From the NCBI GenBank assembly GCA_963678705.1, contig OY783204.1:25678759-25742758 (forward strand): a DNA stretch of 64,000 bases. The letters run 5' to 3'. The DNA comes from Panorpa germanica. Taxonomy: Eukaryota > Arthropoda > Insecta > Mecoptera > Panorpidae. Positions 11,235 to 22,050 of this stretch are shown here, piece by piece. A program made the translations under genes and the position numbers. The notes beneath the pieces were generated by a model. That model had not been told where the DNA came from and did no database searches. It saw nothing but the letters and a program-made list of their open reading frames with translations. How positions within the stretch are numbered: position 1 is the stretch's first letter; the number at the start of each line of letters is the position of its first letter.

Positions 11235-11795
11235 CTTAAGAGCGTCCGCACACGACGCAACTGGTTGCAAACCTTAGCCCCGTATCTACTCGAAGCGAAT
11301 GTGATTACAACTGTTGTTAGTGAGAGATTGAACTTGTATGCGACTGAGATAAAACACGATGAAATGCACACGACTCGGCTGATTGCAAACTAAACCCGAA
11401 ACGAAGTTTTCAACGAAAACGAACACGAGCCGTGTATCGTGACTCTATAGAATTTTTAACAATAGCAAAACAGAGGATTCTATTGTGTTATATTTGATTG
11501 TATGTATGTATTTAAATATTTGATTATATGTATGTATTTAAATATTTGATTATATGTATGTATTTAAATATTTTTCAATAGTATTCGTAAACATCTCTGT
11601 TGATGAAACCAACAATCCCCTGCGACCGAGAAATCTAGTCGCTGAATATATGCTCAAAACCAGTTTAGTTACGTTCGTATCGTGTGGTTTATCTCACTCG
11701 TAAACACGTCCGTTCTTTTACTAACAACACAGTTGTAATGACACAGATTCGGGGCTAAGGTTTGCAACCAGTCGCGTCGTGTGCAGGGGCTAAGT
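11235..11795. mobile_element. TIR element with long inverted ends (GCACACGACGC)
   Basis: Left end CTTAAGAGCGTCCGCACACG continues into GCAACTGGTTGCAAACC and TTAGCCCCG. The right end carries the same words inverted (CGGGGCTAAGGTTTGCAACC, then GTCGTGTGCAGGGGCTAAG). The inverted similarity extends at least 80 bp per side. The centre holds a three-unit minisatellite. Non-autonomous. The minus-strand open frame at 11147-11371 is a by-product. Confidence 0.75.
11490..11573. repeat. 26-bp minisatellite, three units
   Basis: Three near-identical head-to-tail copies of a unit beginning ATATTTGATTATATGTATG and ending TATTTAA, followed by a partial fourth. It lies inside the element at 11235-11795. Confidence 0.9.
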
Positions 11796-11799
11796 GTGT

Positions 11800-12760
11800 T
11801 GTTAGCAATATTTCGCTCTAAAATTCCCATTACAACCCTTATACACCACTAGATCTGATTTGGTCTTATCTTAACATAAACAATCATTGGGTACCTGGTA
11901 TATGGTTTAATATTCCTGGAAATTAGAGGTTAGGGTTTGAATATTGTACGGACCAGGACTCGAGGAAAGTGATGTAACCTAGCTTGGAAAAGGTACAAGA
12001 CACTTCCAACAAATTTATTATATAACAATCAATACAGTTACATCTAGTCTAGTCACAAATATATGAAATGAAGAGATCAAAGTAACGTTTATTACGTTTC
12101 TCCACTCTGTTGACCTCTTCTCGCTCTCAATAACTATGAAACAACATCTTGTAAATTGAATTCAGCATCCGAGCGTTGAACTCTATTGGTCCCTTTTATT
12201 ATTTAAAACGATTCATCCTTACTCAATCGTTATTTGTCAATAAAGTGATAAGTATATGACAATTAATGTCAAAAATCACTGACAGTTCAAAATGTTTGTT
12301 TAACGTTATCTTGATCAGTCGATTAGAGTGTCAACTATTTAAACATGTTACATAATGAACTGATTAAATATAAAATTCCATTTGTTCCATATTCAAATAA
12401 CAATGACTTTTAAAATTCATGATTTAATCATCTTAAACAATCAAAATATTCGAAAGATTTAAGAAATTATTTATATACTATGTTATACAACTGATATACA
12501 AAGACAAACTGGTATAGAATATACAAAATTATTTATTTAAAAATTATAAGAAGCCTGCATTGATAGTTCGACTAAAGTTAAACTAAACTAAAAGTAAAGA
12601 TTATCTAGTTCAAATATCAGTGCGAAAATTTAGTAAATATAGATTTATTTTAAAGTTTTAGTGACAATTAAAGGCAAAAGTATTCTGTGACGTTAAATAC
12701 ACTTTATATAGGATAGCATGTAATTCTTTTTTGAGACTGTACTCAATACTACATGTATTA
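11800..12760. other. Intron stretch, nothing recognised
   Basis: AT-rich with no terminal repeats or frames that can be supported. Confidence 0.4.
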
Positions 12761-12765
12761 ATTAA

Positions 12766-13148
12766 GGTGAAACGATACTTGGCCATTTCTGATTCGCGAA
12801 ATATAGATGGCGATACTATACAGCAGGTTAAATATTATCAAAAAAACCATGTTTTTTAATGTTTAAATCGTTTTATGTAAGTAACTATAAACGCGAATCA
12901 AAATCTAAAGCTGCAATTAGTTAGATGAATAACGTATCTAAATTTTAGGCTTTCTTTCACTGACTTTTAATGAGTTTTAACCGCAAAAATAAGTTTTGAA
13001 AATGAATATTGCTATATTTTCTAGTTAAATTCCAATTTTTATATAACTGGTAATATTTTTAAGGGTTTGTCATAAATTTTATAACCTTTATTATAGTTCT
13101 CAAACGATCTATATTTCGCGATCAAAAATGGCCAAGTATCGTTTCACC
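12766..13148. mobile_element. TTAA-flanked TIR element, family C (GGTGAAACGATACTTGGCCA)
   Basis: A complete 383-bp copy. TTAA at 12762-12765 and 13149-13152 flank inverted ends GGTGAAACGATACTTGGCCA and TGGCCAAGTATCGTTTCACC. The similarity continues inward through TCGCGAAATATAGAT. The TTAA duplication points to a piggyBac-type transposase acting in trans. It has no coding capacity. Confidence 0.85.
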
Positions 13149-13171
13149 TTAAGTAAATTATTATGAAGAAA

Positions 13172-13273
13172 TTTGGCAACGTTGCTCACTGCAACGCAAC
13201 TACTGTAGTATAAAACATATGTTCTTCGGATGCTAGTGCGCGCAAATCAAGACTATATGCAGTGTTGCCAAAT
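13172..13273. mobile_element. Short element with TTTGGCAACGTTG ends, copy 2
   Basis: Left TTTGGCAACGTTGC and right GCAGTGTTGCCAAAT are inverted. It sits 20 bp beyond the family C element, as copy 1 sits inside another TTAA-flanked element. Confidence 0.45.
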
Positions 13274-13449
13274 TATGACAGCTATTTCAACTACACGTAT
13301 GCTGTTTTTTTTAATAATATCTACTTTAAAGCTCTATATCTTTTTTACTAACTTGTCAAAACATTTTAAATTTTGTAATTATATTAAAAACATTTCTTTT
13401 GTCATCTTATTTACAATTTATTAAATTCTGTAGAGAAGTTGTTTTATTA

Positions 13450-13486
13450 GTGAACTATCTTAAATGTTTTATTTAAGGTAGTTCAC
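13450..13486. repeat. Near-perfect hairpin
   Basis: GTGAACTATCTTAAAT, a 5-nt loop, then ATTTAAGGTAGTTCAC. The arms are 16 nt with one mismatch. No adjacent gene; may be a foldback remnant. Confidence 0.7.
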
Positions 13487-13739
13487 AAATTTCTATAAAT
13501 TATAAATGAATGTTGAATAAACCGCAGGGTAAGATATCACAGATGTCTGATGATTATGACAGCCTAATGGGTTGTGGGAACGTATTGCTAACCGCTCCTA
13601 ATTGATTGACTATGATCTATAGGTTCCCGAGGGGTTCCGTGGTGTATATTCTGGATTACACACAGACATCACTCAGAAAATATGATAATTTAACAAGCAC
13701 GATATATTTCATTTAAAGTGATCTTTAAATTGATTTTAA

Positions 13740-13830
13740 AATAGATAGAGAAGGCAGAGTGACCGATAGCGTTGATACTTTTCGGGTTCGATTTCTGATT
13801 CTTGTAAAACTTCTTCTGGAACTGTACGTT
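13740..13830 (+). repeat. tRNA-like SINE fragment
   Basis: GGCAGAGTGACCGATAGCG resembles an A-box region and CGGGTTCGATTTCTG a polymerase III B box, with roughly tRNA-like spacing. The B-box end resembles the minus strand at 24090-24140 (TTTCGGGTTCGATACCTGA). A related SINE family is inferred. It does not fold as an intact tRNA by eye. Confidence 0.4.
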
Positions 13831-13859
13831 TAGTTAATTTTTTGTGACAATTAAAAGAG

Positions 13860-14102
13860 TTTAGCTCACCTGTACAAAATTAATATTAAATCCGACGATA
13901 GATGTCAATGTGGTGAAGAAGGAACTTTAGATCATATTATATTTCAATACATAAATTATAGTTTACAAAGATCAAAATTCAATAGTGAAATATTAGATGT
14001 GATTAAAACTCTACGTAAAAAAAATATTATAAAATGTGACATATGTATTAAAAATTTTTGATGGTGGCTATGACGACTAAAAGTCAAGGCATATAAATAA
14101 AT
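13860..14102 (+). mobile_element. 5'-truncated LINE, copy 1 (end of reverse-transcriptase ORF)
   Basis: The plus strand reads HLYKINIKSDDRCQCGEEG then TLDHIIFQYINYSLQRSK. This Cys-motif tail follows the RT domain in Jockey/I-type non-LTR retrotransposons. A 12-bp target duplication with one mismatch flanks it: CAATTAAAAGAG at 13848-13859 and CAATTAAAAAAG at 14103-14114. The 3' end GGTGGCTATGACGACTAAAA is shared with the copy ending near 26215. It is dead by truncation. Confidence 0.8.
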
Positions 14103-14114
14103 CAATTAAAAAAG

Positions 14115-15530
14115 AAAGAATATTAATTAAACGAAACCTTGTAATATTTGATCTAAAACTTTATAAATAGTTTTATAAGCTTTGAAAAGTTTCTTTTAAA
14201 TAAAATTATGAGTCTAGTAATCCGGGAAAGGTACTACTAAACACAATTACGTAGATTTAAGGTTTATCTAACATAACAAAAGTTACTTGCTACGCAAACA
14301 ATTTTACCTAATACACAAACGTTTTTTTAACCTATTTTATTGCATATTAGCATACTCCTAAAACTTCTTTCGTAAGAACAACTTAAGGATCATAAAGTTT
14401 GACAAAGCCTTTTAAGGATAATCTTAAATATTATTAGGTTTTGTATTTTGCGGGATAGATTTAACAATTAAAAAACAATAAATTAAGTCTAAAAACGTTA
14501 TTAAAGTAATATTTGTTATGTTAATAAAACATTAAATACACGTAACTGTGTTTATGTGTCAGATTTAAAATAAATAGACCATAATTTTCGCTTTATATAT
14601 AACTTTGCAATGATTTTGATTTTGATTAACATTCAAATTCAATCTATAGTCAATAGCGGATAAATAAATCGTCTGTATGCGTCGATGTTAAAAAACACTG
14701 CTCTAAATATTCATATGACTATAAATCAATATCAACTCACTATGGAAATCAATAACTTTATAAAATAGAATAATAATATACAATTTATTTAAATCCACAA
14801 CGAACCTCAGGTATATTTTTAATATACATATAAATTAAAACACTAATATCATGTACGAGTTTAACATATGATATACATATTGTATATAATGTATACCTAC
14901 ATCTATATACATCATATATAAATAAAGAGCTATCAAAACGCGCCGTATTCATAATGTCTAAAACTGTGGAGAGTAGAAAATAAAATGGTATATGAGTAAT
15001 TGCATAGGTAGACCAAGACCATATCCTCGAGGTATTCATCTCGTGCTACAAATCGTGAGAACCAAAGATCTAGAGAAACGTCTTGCCCTGTCTTGTCTTG
15101 TCTTGTGTTATCGTTAGAATAGGTGTATGATTCGCCGCCGCCAAATAATAAAATATTTTAAAGTAGAGCAACAACTAAATTTATTGTTTTAATATAAAAT
15201 AAATATAAATGGTTGAAATTTATACATAAATAAATTTATAAAGGAATACTGAGTTTCTCAATATATAAATGTCTCGATGATATGCTCTGTGCATCAAATC
15301 TAGACAAGTCAAAAGATGTATACGAGGAATGAGAGAGAGAGAGATAGCAATGTTATGTATGCTATTATATATTCGGTTGATGGAAAAGGATAGTTGTATC
15401 AATCTATTAAATACAAAAGTTTAATTTAGGTAGAAAATGAATCTTTGAATTAGGTTGTAGTAAGTTTGAAACAACACTGCCTTACAATTTCCCATATGAG
15501 AGGAAAAAATAAACTTGGCAGCTTATGTGA
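14115..15530. other. Intron stretch, nothing recognised
   Basis: AT-rich. Short tandem TCTTG units at about 15085-15105 and a GA run at about 15334-15345. Open frames on the minus strand (14785-15039, 15220-15402) have no recognisable domain and noise-like composition. Confidence 0.4.
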
Positions 15531-15533
15531 CAT

Positions 15534-15773
15534 CCCAGTAAACAATTTGGTGAAGTGTTTTGTTTTGTAACATTTCTATCACTATTTCACTTCAATTATA
15601 GTTCGCATCAACTTTATCTTCATTTGTATTCCAACAGGTGGAGTGGTTTCACCATTTGTAGTCGATAAAATAGACATTTCATATGAACGACTGTGAGAAA
15701 TTGAACTCTTCATGATAAGAAAATCATATGCGTCTTCAAGATGATGTCAAAGTTACTCCAAAATGTTTACTGG
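15534..15773. mobile_element. TIR element, family D (CCCAGTAAACA ends), copy 1
   Basis: Starts CCCAGTAAACAATTTGG and ends CCAAAATGTTTACTGG. About 240 bp, closely matching 41082-41315 (reverse) and 63063-63325 (same orientation), with the shared core GTTCGCATCAACTTTATC and ACATTTCATATGAACGA. Non-autonomous. Confidence 0.85.
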
Positions 15774-16059
15774 CGTATCGTACACAAATCAAAGTTTTAG
15801 CGAAGAAAATAAACCTACAGCACCACATATATCTCTTCGTATACAAATAGCTAAAGCGAATATTCGTGTAGTGTGAAACAGGGAATGATACAGGAGGGCT
15901 ATGCGATTAATTACATTGCGATGAATTGTTTCTATAATAAATTAAAACAACACAGTAGGCGAAAGCATTTTTGGGTTATTTATAGATTACTGCATCTTCT
16001 GGTCAAATTCTCAGACCAGCTCTGTGTTTTCTTGATTTCTTTATTATCAATAAGTTATA

Positions 16060-16277
16060 TATAGTTCAAATCACGATAGTTCGGAGATGACTTGTACTTA
16101 ATAGAGGTTATAAGAGCTGTATAAATCTATAATACGATAATGAATTTTATCTTATTCGTTTTTATACACATTATAGAAAAATAAGTGAGTCAGTGCTTTT
16201 TAGTTATATCGGCAGTGTATACCCCACAACTTGTTTTAAATAGGAGTTGCCACCGAACTCTCGTAATTTGAACTATA
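16060..16277. mobile_element. Family A element, full length (218 bp)
   Basis: TATAGTTCAAATCACGATAG at the left and CTCTCGTAATTTGAACTATA at the right. The interior GTGAGTCAGTGCTTTTTAG and ACGATAATGAATTTTATC are shared with the copies at 42427, 45907 and 49529. Confidence 0.9.
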
Positions 16278-16560
16278 TCAATGCAGCATGTATATAAGGC
16301 CATGACACCACAAAAACTGTCAACCAGTGTTGAACATTTTACATCTAAATACAAATATTAGGCATTAGATACGGTTTCTTCTATGGAAAACGTATCTAGA
16401 TACAATACGACAGTTAACACTGGGTAATAGGACTCAGCAGAGGAAATAGGTCGACGTTAAATAAATAGAATTAAAAACATATAATATGTACGCTATAATA
16501 AACTGCTATACGATAGCATTGTTTTATATAAATAAGATGGTTTAATAAAAACAAATGAGT

Positions 16561-16690
16561 GTGCAAGAAGAAGAAGACGAGGTCAAGACATGGACTGTCA
16601 GCAGATAATTGGCGATCAGGTGTTAGGTTGGTGTCAAAGGTATACAGAGCAATGACCGACGATCCAACATGGTGTAAGATTCATCTCATG
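16561..16690 (+). repeat. Possible LINE 3' remnant
   Basis: A frame reading SADNWRSGVRLVSK then YRAMTDDPTW resembles the C-terminal 'DRDKWR...ADPTW' tails of some non-LTR retrotransposon ORFs. The match is short and no 3' end or target duplication was found. Confidence 0.25.
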
Positions 16691-16984
16691 TTTACATTTA
16701 TATCACAAGCAACATGCATTCAATTACATTACATAGAATTGTTAGTTGATATTAAAACGATTTATATAGTAATTAATAAAATATATAACACAATAAATGA
16801 AATTAAGTTTAAGATTTTGAATGTAATCTGTTGGAAACATAACTCACTCATAAATCTCTTGTTTTACGACTTAAAATGTTTAGACTTGCAATTCTTGAAG
16901 TAAGATTGTTTAAACTGGTTAATGAGTTATTAGGACTTGTGTTTATAACAATTGTTAAATAAATAACAAGCGGTTAAAACAACA

Positions 16985-17110
16985 ATCAAATGCTTCAACA
17001 CCTACTGGGGCATGTAAACGTGTGTATAGTGTACACAGAGGCGCACTTTGGAGGCGGTTTCCTACAGCCCCCGCCCCCACAAATAGGCACGCAAAAGTAA
17101 GTGTGTATAG
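16985..17110. other. GC-rich island with splice-like sites
   Basis: TACACAG at about 17033-17039 is followed by AGGCGCACTTTGGAGGCGG, a C-rich run and AAAA|GTAAGTG at about 17096-17102. The block between is open in one plus-strand frame (GALWRRFPTAPAPTNRHAK). It could be a cassette exon, a repeat end or chance. Confidence 0.2.
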
Positions 17111-17722
17111 AGGCAATTATGAATAGATGAAATATATTTCAATTGACATCTAAAGAAGATGTAAACATAGGTCCCCAAGAACGATTTGTTTAAAAAGAAT
17201 TTATTTTGTATTGGAACAAAATAGAAAAGGGTAACTCATGGTAGATCTGGCACCCCAGGTCTCCATCAGTCATGTACGTCACTGAATATACTTACGTACC
17301 TACATATAAAACTGTCGTAATTACGGTAATGAACAGAGTAACGCGAAAATAATGAGATGAAATAATATGAATATGAGTGTACTCGATATGTATACATACG
17401 AAAATACCCGACTTTGCTCGAGATTGAAATTGGGAGGTTGTCAATGTTAGCTAAGAATATGTTAGATTAATAATTTTGAAATTTATATTATGTTTGTGGT
17501 AAAAATCGACAAAAATATTTTTAAAAAAACATTGAAAACGTTTAGACCGCCTGCACATTGAAGACACAACTGTCTTAAGACAGTTTGTCTACTCGACAAC
17601 ATATCCCATGTTTAGTGCAATAGTAATATAATTCAAAAATTCATAAGTTTTTCTTTTAGAAAGAATTGGGCCATAAATAGACTACATTATATTATACTTT
17701 TTCATAGCATATTTTTTGGGTA

Positions 17723-18175
17723 AAGCCTCATTCCCACTCATTGTTTTGATATTTAATTTACTGTTTTTATTTAATATTGTAATCTAGATTTCAGGTTCTC
17801 GTTTAAACATTCCTTTTCACATTTATTTTTAATTTAAGTTTAGTTAAAATTGCTATTTTTAATAACAATTAGTAATAGAAATTGTTTTCACTTCTATATT
17901 TTTCAAAAACTGAAATTAAACTTCTTTTAAAAGTAAATCCTACTGCATTTTGACTGATTGTCAACTTTTGAAGGTTATAATATAATATAGTTTTTCTTAA
18001 TTTAATATTTTTAATTTAAAACATTGGACCTTGTAAGGTTCTAAAAAACTAAGAAAACTCAAAAAATAAATTATATTAAAAATGGTACTGTGAATGACTA
18101 CGCGTATTGCCATATGCTAAACAATTTAAATTAAATACAAAATTAAATTAAAGCAGTGAGTGGGAATGATACTTA
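17723..18175. mobile_element. TIR element, family B, copy 2
   Basis: AAGCCTCATTCCCACTCA at the left and TGAGTGGGAATGATACTT at the right. It is the reverse-orientation counterpart of 8648-9066, with more A/T-rich indels. Non-autonomous. Confidence 0.8.
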
Positions 18176-18179
18176 AGTT

Positions 18180-19490
18180 TAGATTTTTTTTTTTCACATA
18201 ATTCAGTTTATACTATCCTCAATATTATAGAGACTTATGTAAGACAAAGTGAATAAGATAATACATTTTCAAGTAACAATTGCCCATACGTTATGTTTTT
18301 TAAATTGTGTCACTACTGCATTCAACAATAGAAAACTACCTTAAGAAAAAATTGCTAGCGTTGTCTTTGTTTGTTCCGTGTGATCATATGGTATCGTATC
18401 TACTTTTATAAAACATATACAAAATTATCGTAAAACTCCAATATTTTCATAGCCAAAATTAATTACACAGATCTAGAATCTAGTCTGTAGAATGTGCCTA
18501 GCTTAAAACGTTTTTTAATTTAGCTGATAAATACAGTTACGAAAAGTAAGACATCATCAACAGCAACAACAAAAAAATGTAAGTAAAAACTTACGTTTTA
18601 AAGGTTCCAAAACCAATTTCAAATTTGAGAAAGAAATTCAGTTACAATTTTAAAAAAGTGTTACTAAATGACTACGCTATAATTTAAATTTAATTTTATG
18701 GTTAATATAACATAAATAATAAACATATAATAAAATAATAAACCGATGTTAATTTGTTGCTGTTCCACTAGCTAAACAGATCGTTATTGCAAACATAAAA
18801 AAAAACATCTTTTAAACAATAAACACAATTTGAAGATTTTTGACTCCGTGTTCTACAAAGCATAAAGCGTTAAACCGTGTTACAAGAAAAAGAAAATTCA
18901 CTTCTTTTGTTGTGATTGTAAAAATATAATAATCCGTTAAAACATTTCAAATTTTATAGCAATTTTAGTCGGAGAGTGAACGTAATTTTTTTTCTTTATT
19001 ATAATTCAAAGTCATTTTAAAACTGTTGTAAAGTATATGAAATCGATGAAGGGTATTATTTTTTAGTCTCACATTTTTATTTAAGTATCTCTATAGAATC
19101 TTACTGTAAGGTTGCTAACTTACAAAGGTTGAGGTAACGTGTTTTTCATCGTTATACCTCTTTTGATAGTTAACAGAATTATTAAATTATCAATAACTTA
19201 GGAAATTCAGAAATAAAAGAAATATACCAATATGGTATGAAAAAAAACATGATGAAACCAAATTCTGTTCCTTACGAAAAATTAAAATTACTTTACAACA
19301 TTTTTAACACTTTGCCAACGGATTGGGGAGACTCTTTCCTTTCGACAATAAACATATGCCAGTCACACTGACACCAAAAACAATGGTATGACTAAACCAC
19401 AAAATAATACTAAAATTAGTAGTTGTCAGTGCATACACCTTCCTCCCGGATGCCTTCTCTCTCACATTTTATTCAATAAAACCAAATTTG
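18180..19490. other. Intron stretch, nothing recognised
   Basis: AT-rich with no terminal repeats or supportable frames. Confidence 0.4.
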
Positions 19491-19499
19491 ATGCGAGCA

Positions 19500-19745
19500 A
19501 AAAGTTTTCTAAAAGTCTAGTTATTAAAGAAAAGTCTACGTTGCATTTTGGACAGACAACATTTCTTTATTTCATATTGTAAAGAGATCTAATCTAGATT
19601 TAAAATTTCAATTTCTAGTTTTTTTTGTATATCATGAAAACTGTAAATCAAACAAAAAATTTGTAATGAGCTTTTTTGTAGATAATAATATTATCTATAA
19701 CTTTTGTTGTAATTTTTATAATAAAAACGTTATACGCAAAAATAA
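19500..19745. repeat. Dispersed repeat, family P, copy 1
   Basis: Shares TTGCATTTTGGACAG, GTATATCATGAAAACT, then GAGCTTTTTTGTAG and ATAATAATATTATCTA with 21780-22050; part recurs at 49735-49840. No termini were recognised. The open frame at 19388-19582 falls partly in it. Confidence 0.6.
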
Positions 19746-19749
19746 ATCT

Positions 19750-20650
19750 TAAAATAGGAGGGGTAAGGAACAGATGCTAGTTTTTATATCTTATCTTGAC
19801 TTTTTGTAAATGAAGGCTTTCGTTCTTTCCATAAATATCATCATTACATGAATAATGGGAGCGTTAATTTGAAATAAAAATCTGAAAACCTTTTTTTTTT
19901 GTATTTGCGACAGTTTGCTTCTGACTTCACAATTATTAAGATTATTTTACACACACCGAGCTCACAGACTATGCTATTTATTTCTTTAAAAAGATAATCC
20001 GTGAACTTTATAATTTTTATCTGCATTTTACTCGTAAACACAACACATAAAGATGTAATTTTATAATAAAATGTACATAGAAACAATAAACAGTTTTTGT
20101 TCTAGTTTGTTGTTTGTAATAACTATTACTGTATTATATACATAAGCATATGTATATGTTACATAACATAGTATATAAAAAGCTTTATGAATACATATAA
20201 CAAAATATGTTTTAAAATTCCCATATAAAGTAAAAAACGAATTTAAGTTGTAAAATAATAGTAATAAAAGTAATATACTGTAATAGAGAACAGAGCATAA
20301 TGGATGCCATTAAGTACACCACTGCACAGAGCTTAGAGCATATAGAGTGTAATGTAAAACAGTAATGGTAAAGGATGGGTCCTAATTACAGAACGAATTT
20401 TTAAATGAAGTATTCATTTTTTTTCTTTTTTTAATATATATTTAAGTGCATCAACTTTCTGCATAATTATTAGCACTTAAATTTTATTCATACTATTTCT
20501 TTTATAAATTTGTATTTTTCTTTATTTTCCGTTGTTCTAATAATGATATTAACTTTTTCATTTGTTATCTTTCTTTGTATATTCATGAAACAAGTTCTCT
20601 GGCATAAGATTTTGTACTACGGAATAAATACAAAATAAGAGTTTTCAATA
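19750..20650. other. Intron stretch, nothing recognised
   Basis: AT-rich. The minus-strand open frame at 19844-20086 has no domain signature. Confidence 0.4.
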
Positions 20651-20654
20651 TTTA

Positions 20655-20867
20655 AGACACCGTGATATCCGGCCCGGTCTCTATATGAGAGAAACATTTT
20701 ACGAATCACTTTTAAAAGAGTATTCCTGCACTATTCCTAAATTGTATTATTAATTATTATTATAGTTTAGAAGTACTCTTTTAAAAGTAATTGGTAAAAT
20801 GTTTCACTCATATAAATCATATCTGTTCGATCACGGATATTATTCGCAAGAGTAAGGAATAGAGCCC
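20655..20867. mobile_element. Foldback-like element, family E, copy 1
   Basis: Shares AACATTTTACGAATCACTT, TTATTAATTATTATTATAG and CATATCTGTTCGATCACG with 29799-30010. The arms ACTTTTAAAAGAGTATTCCT and AGTACTCTTTTAAAAGT make a long inverted repeat around an AT-rich centre. The left terminus is diverged. Confidence 0.65.
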
Positions 20868-21209
20868 CTGGTTCTAAAATACTGAACTGTCAGCACTGTA
20901 TATCTGTAACGTTTTCCCCTTTCACCTTTTTAATTAAAAAAAAAAATTAAAATGAATAATGATAAAGTATGCATGTACGTGAAAATTTGTAGTTGAATTA
21001 TGAGATGACGTTTAGCGATTTCAAATCACGACCAATACATCCAGTAAATGGCCATCACTGTTAATAGAGTACCATGTACCGCAAGTACAGCATTGGGGGG
21101 CCCTACTCTGTAAGCCATCGAGACCTTTACTACATTAAAATGTAGTGTTGTATATAGTTAGGTATAGTTGTAGATCTCTAAGGTTGAAAACTGAACACTG
21201 AACAAGACC

Positions 21210-21298
21210 ATGGTGAGCAGCAGAAGCATAGCTTGCAGCAAGCGTGGGAACCGCGACTCCTCCGCGGACTGCAGAGATTTCAGTGCTGAGGGCTCTGG
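21210..21298 (+). other. Candidate first coding exon of an unknown nested gene
   Basis: Seen: ACAAGACCATGG gives a good insect start context. The frame then reads MVSSRSIACSKRGNR then DSSADCRDFSAEGSG and meets CTCTG|GTAAGA, a near-consensus donor. The frame would close at 21330-21332 if unspliced. The GC content is far above its surroundings. A TATA-like TATATAG lies about 60 bp upstream of the ATG. The complementary strand is also open for about 85 codons and includes a leucine-rich run (MLLLLTMVLFSVQFS), so the coding strand is not settled. I do not recognise either product. It could be a nested gene, an exonised transposon piece or chance. Confidence 0.35.
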
Positions 21299-21779
21299 TA
21301 AGAACGGAATGGTAGGTAAAGAAGGTTTATGATCGGATTCTTGAAGATAATATAAGACTTTTTTCTTATAAAATACTAGTGCAAATAATATATTATTTAT
21401 TTGTGTAATATAGTCATTTTAATTTTATTTCACTTTTTGAGATAATCATAAAAATAATTATTGGAATTAGGTGTTTTAATAAATGTAGGAGAAGAAAATT
21501 ACTAGCACACTAGGTGGGAATTATATTTAATTGGACATTCATATTAAAATTTACTTTTGTTGTACTGAGTTTATTAAATAGTGAGTGGCTTCAGTAACTT
21601 CAAGTTGCACTAACCCTTTGAGTTTTGGGTGCATTTTCTAACCTTGTTAAAGAATGAAATTTGATATACGTTATATATTTGACAACTCAAACATGCAATG
21701 GGTGTAATAATATGAATATGAAGATATTTTATATTGAGCGAAAGAATTAATTTCTTTTTATTATTTCGGTTAACCAAAA

Positions 21780-22050
21780 ACTTTGCCAAAACTCAAGTTG
21801 ATAAAGAAAAATCAACCTTGCATTTTGGATAGCCAACAAATTTTTATTTCATGATGTAAAAAGATCAAACCTGGATCAACCGGAGCTGTTAGACATCTTT
21901 AAAATAAGGGTACAATCAGATTTTTTTGTGTATCATGAAAACTATAAATTCCACAAAAATTTTGTAAAGAGCTTTTTTGTAGATAATAATATTATCTACA
22001 ACTTTTATTAACAACTTTTTTTTGTAACTTTTATAATAAAAAGTCAGCTT
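21780..22050. repeat. Dispersed repeat, family P, copy 2
   Basis: Same orientation as 19500-19745, with TTGCATTTTGGATAG, GTGTATCATGAAAACT, GAGCTTTTTTGTAG and ATAATAATATTATCTA in order. It carries about 40 extra bases around GATCAACCGGAGCTG. Confidence 0.6.
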
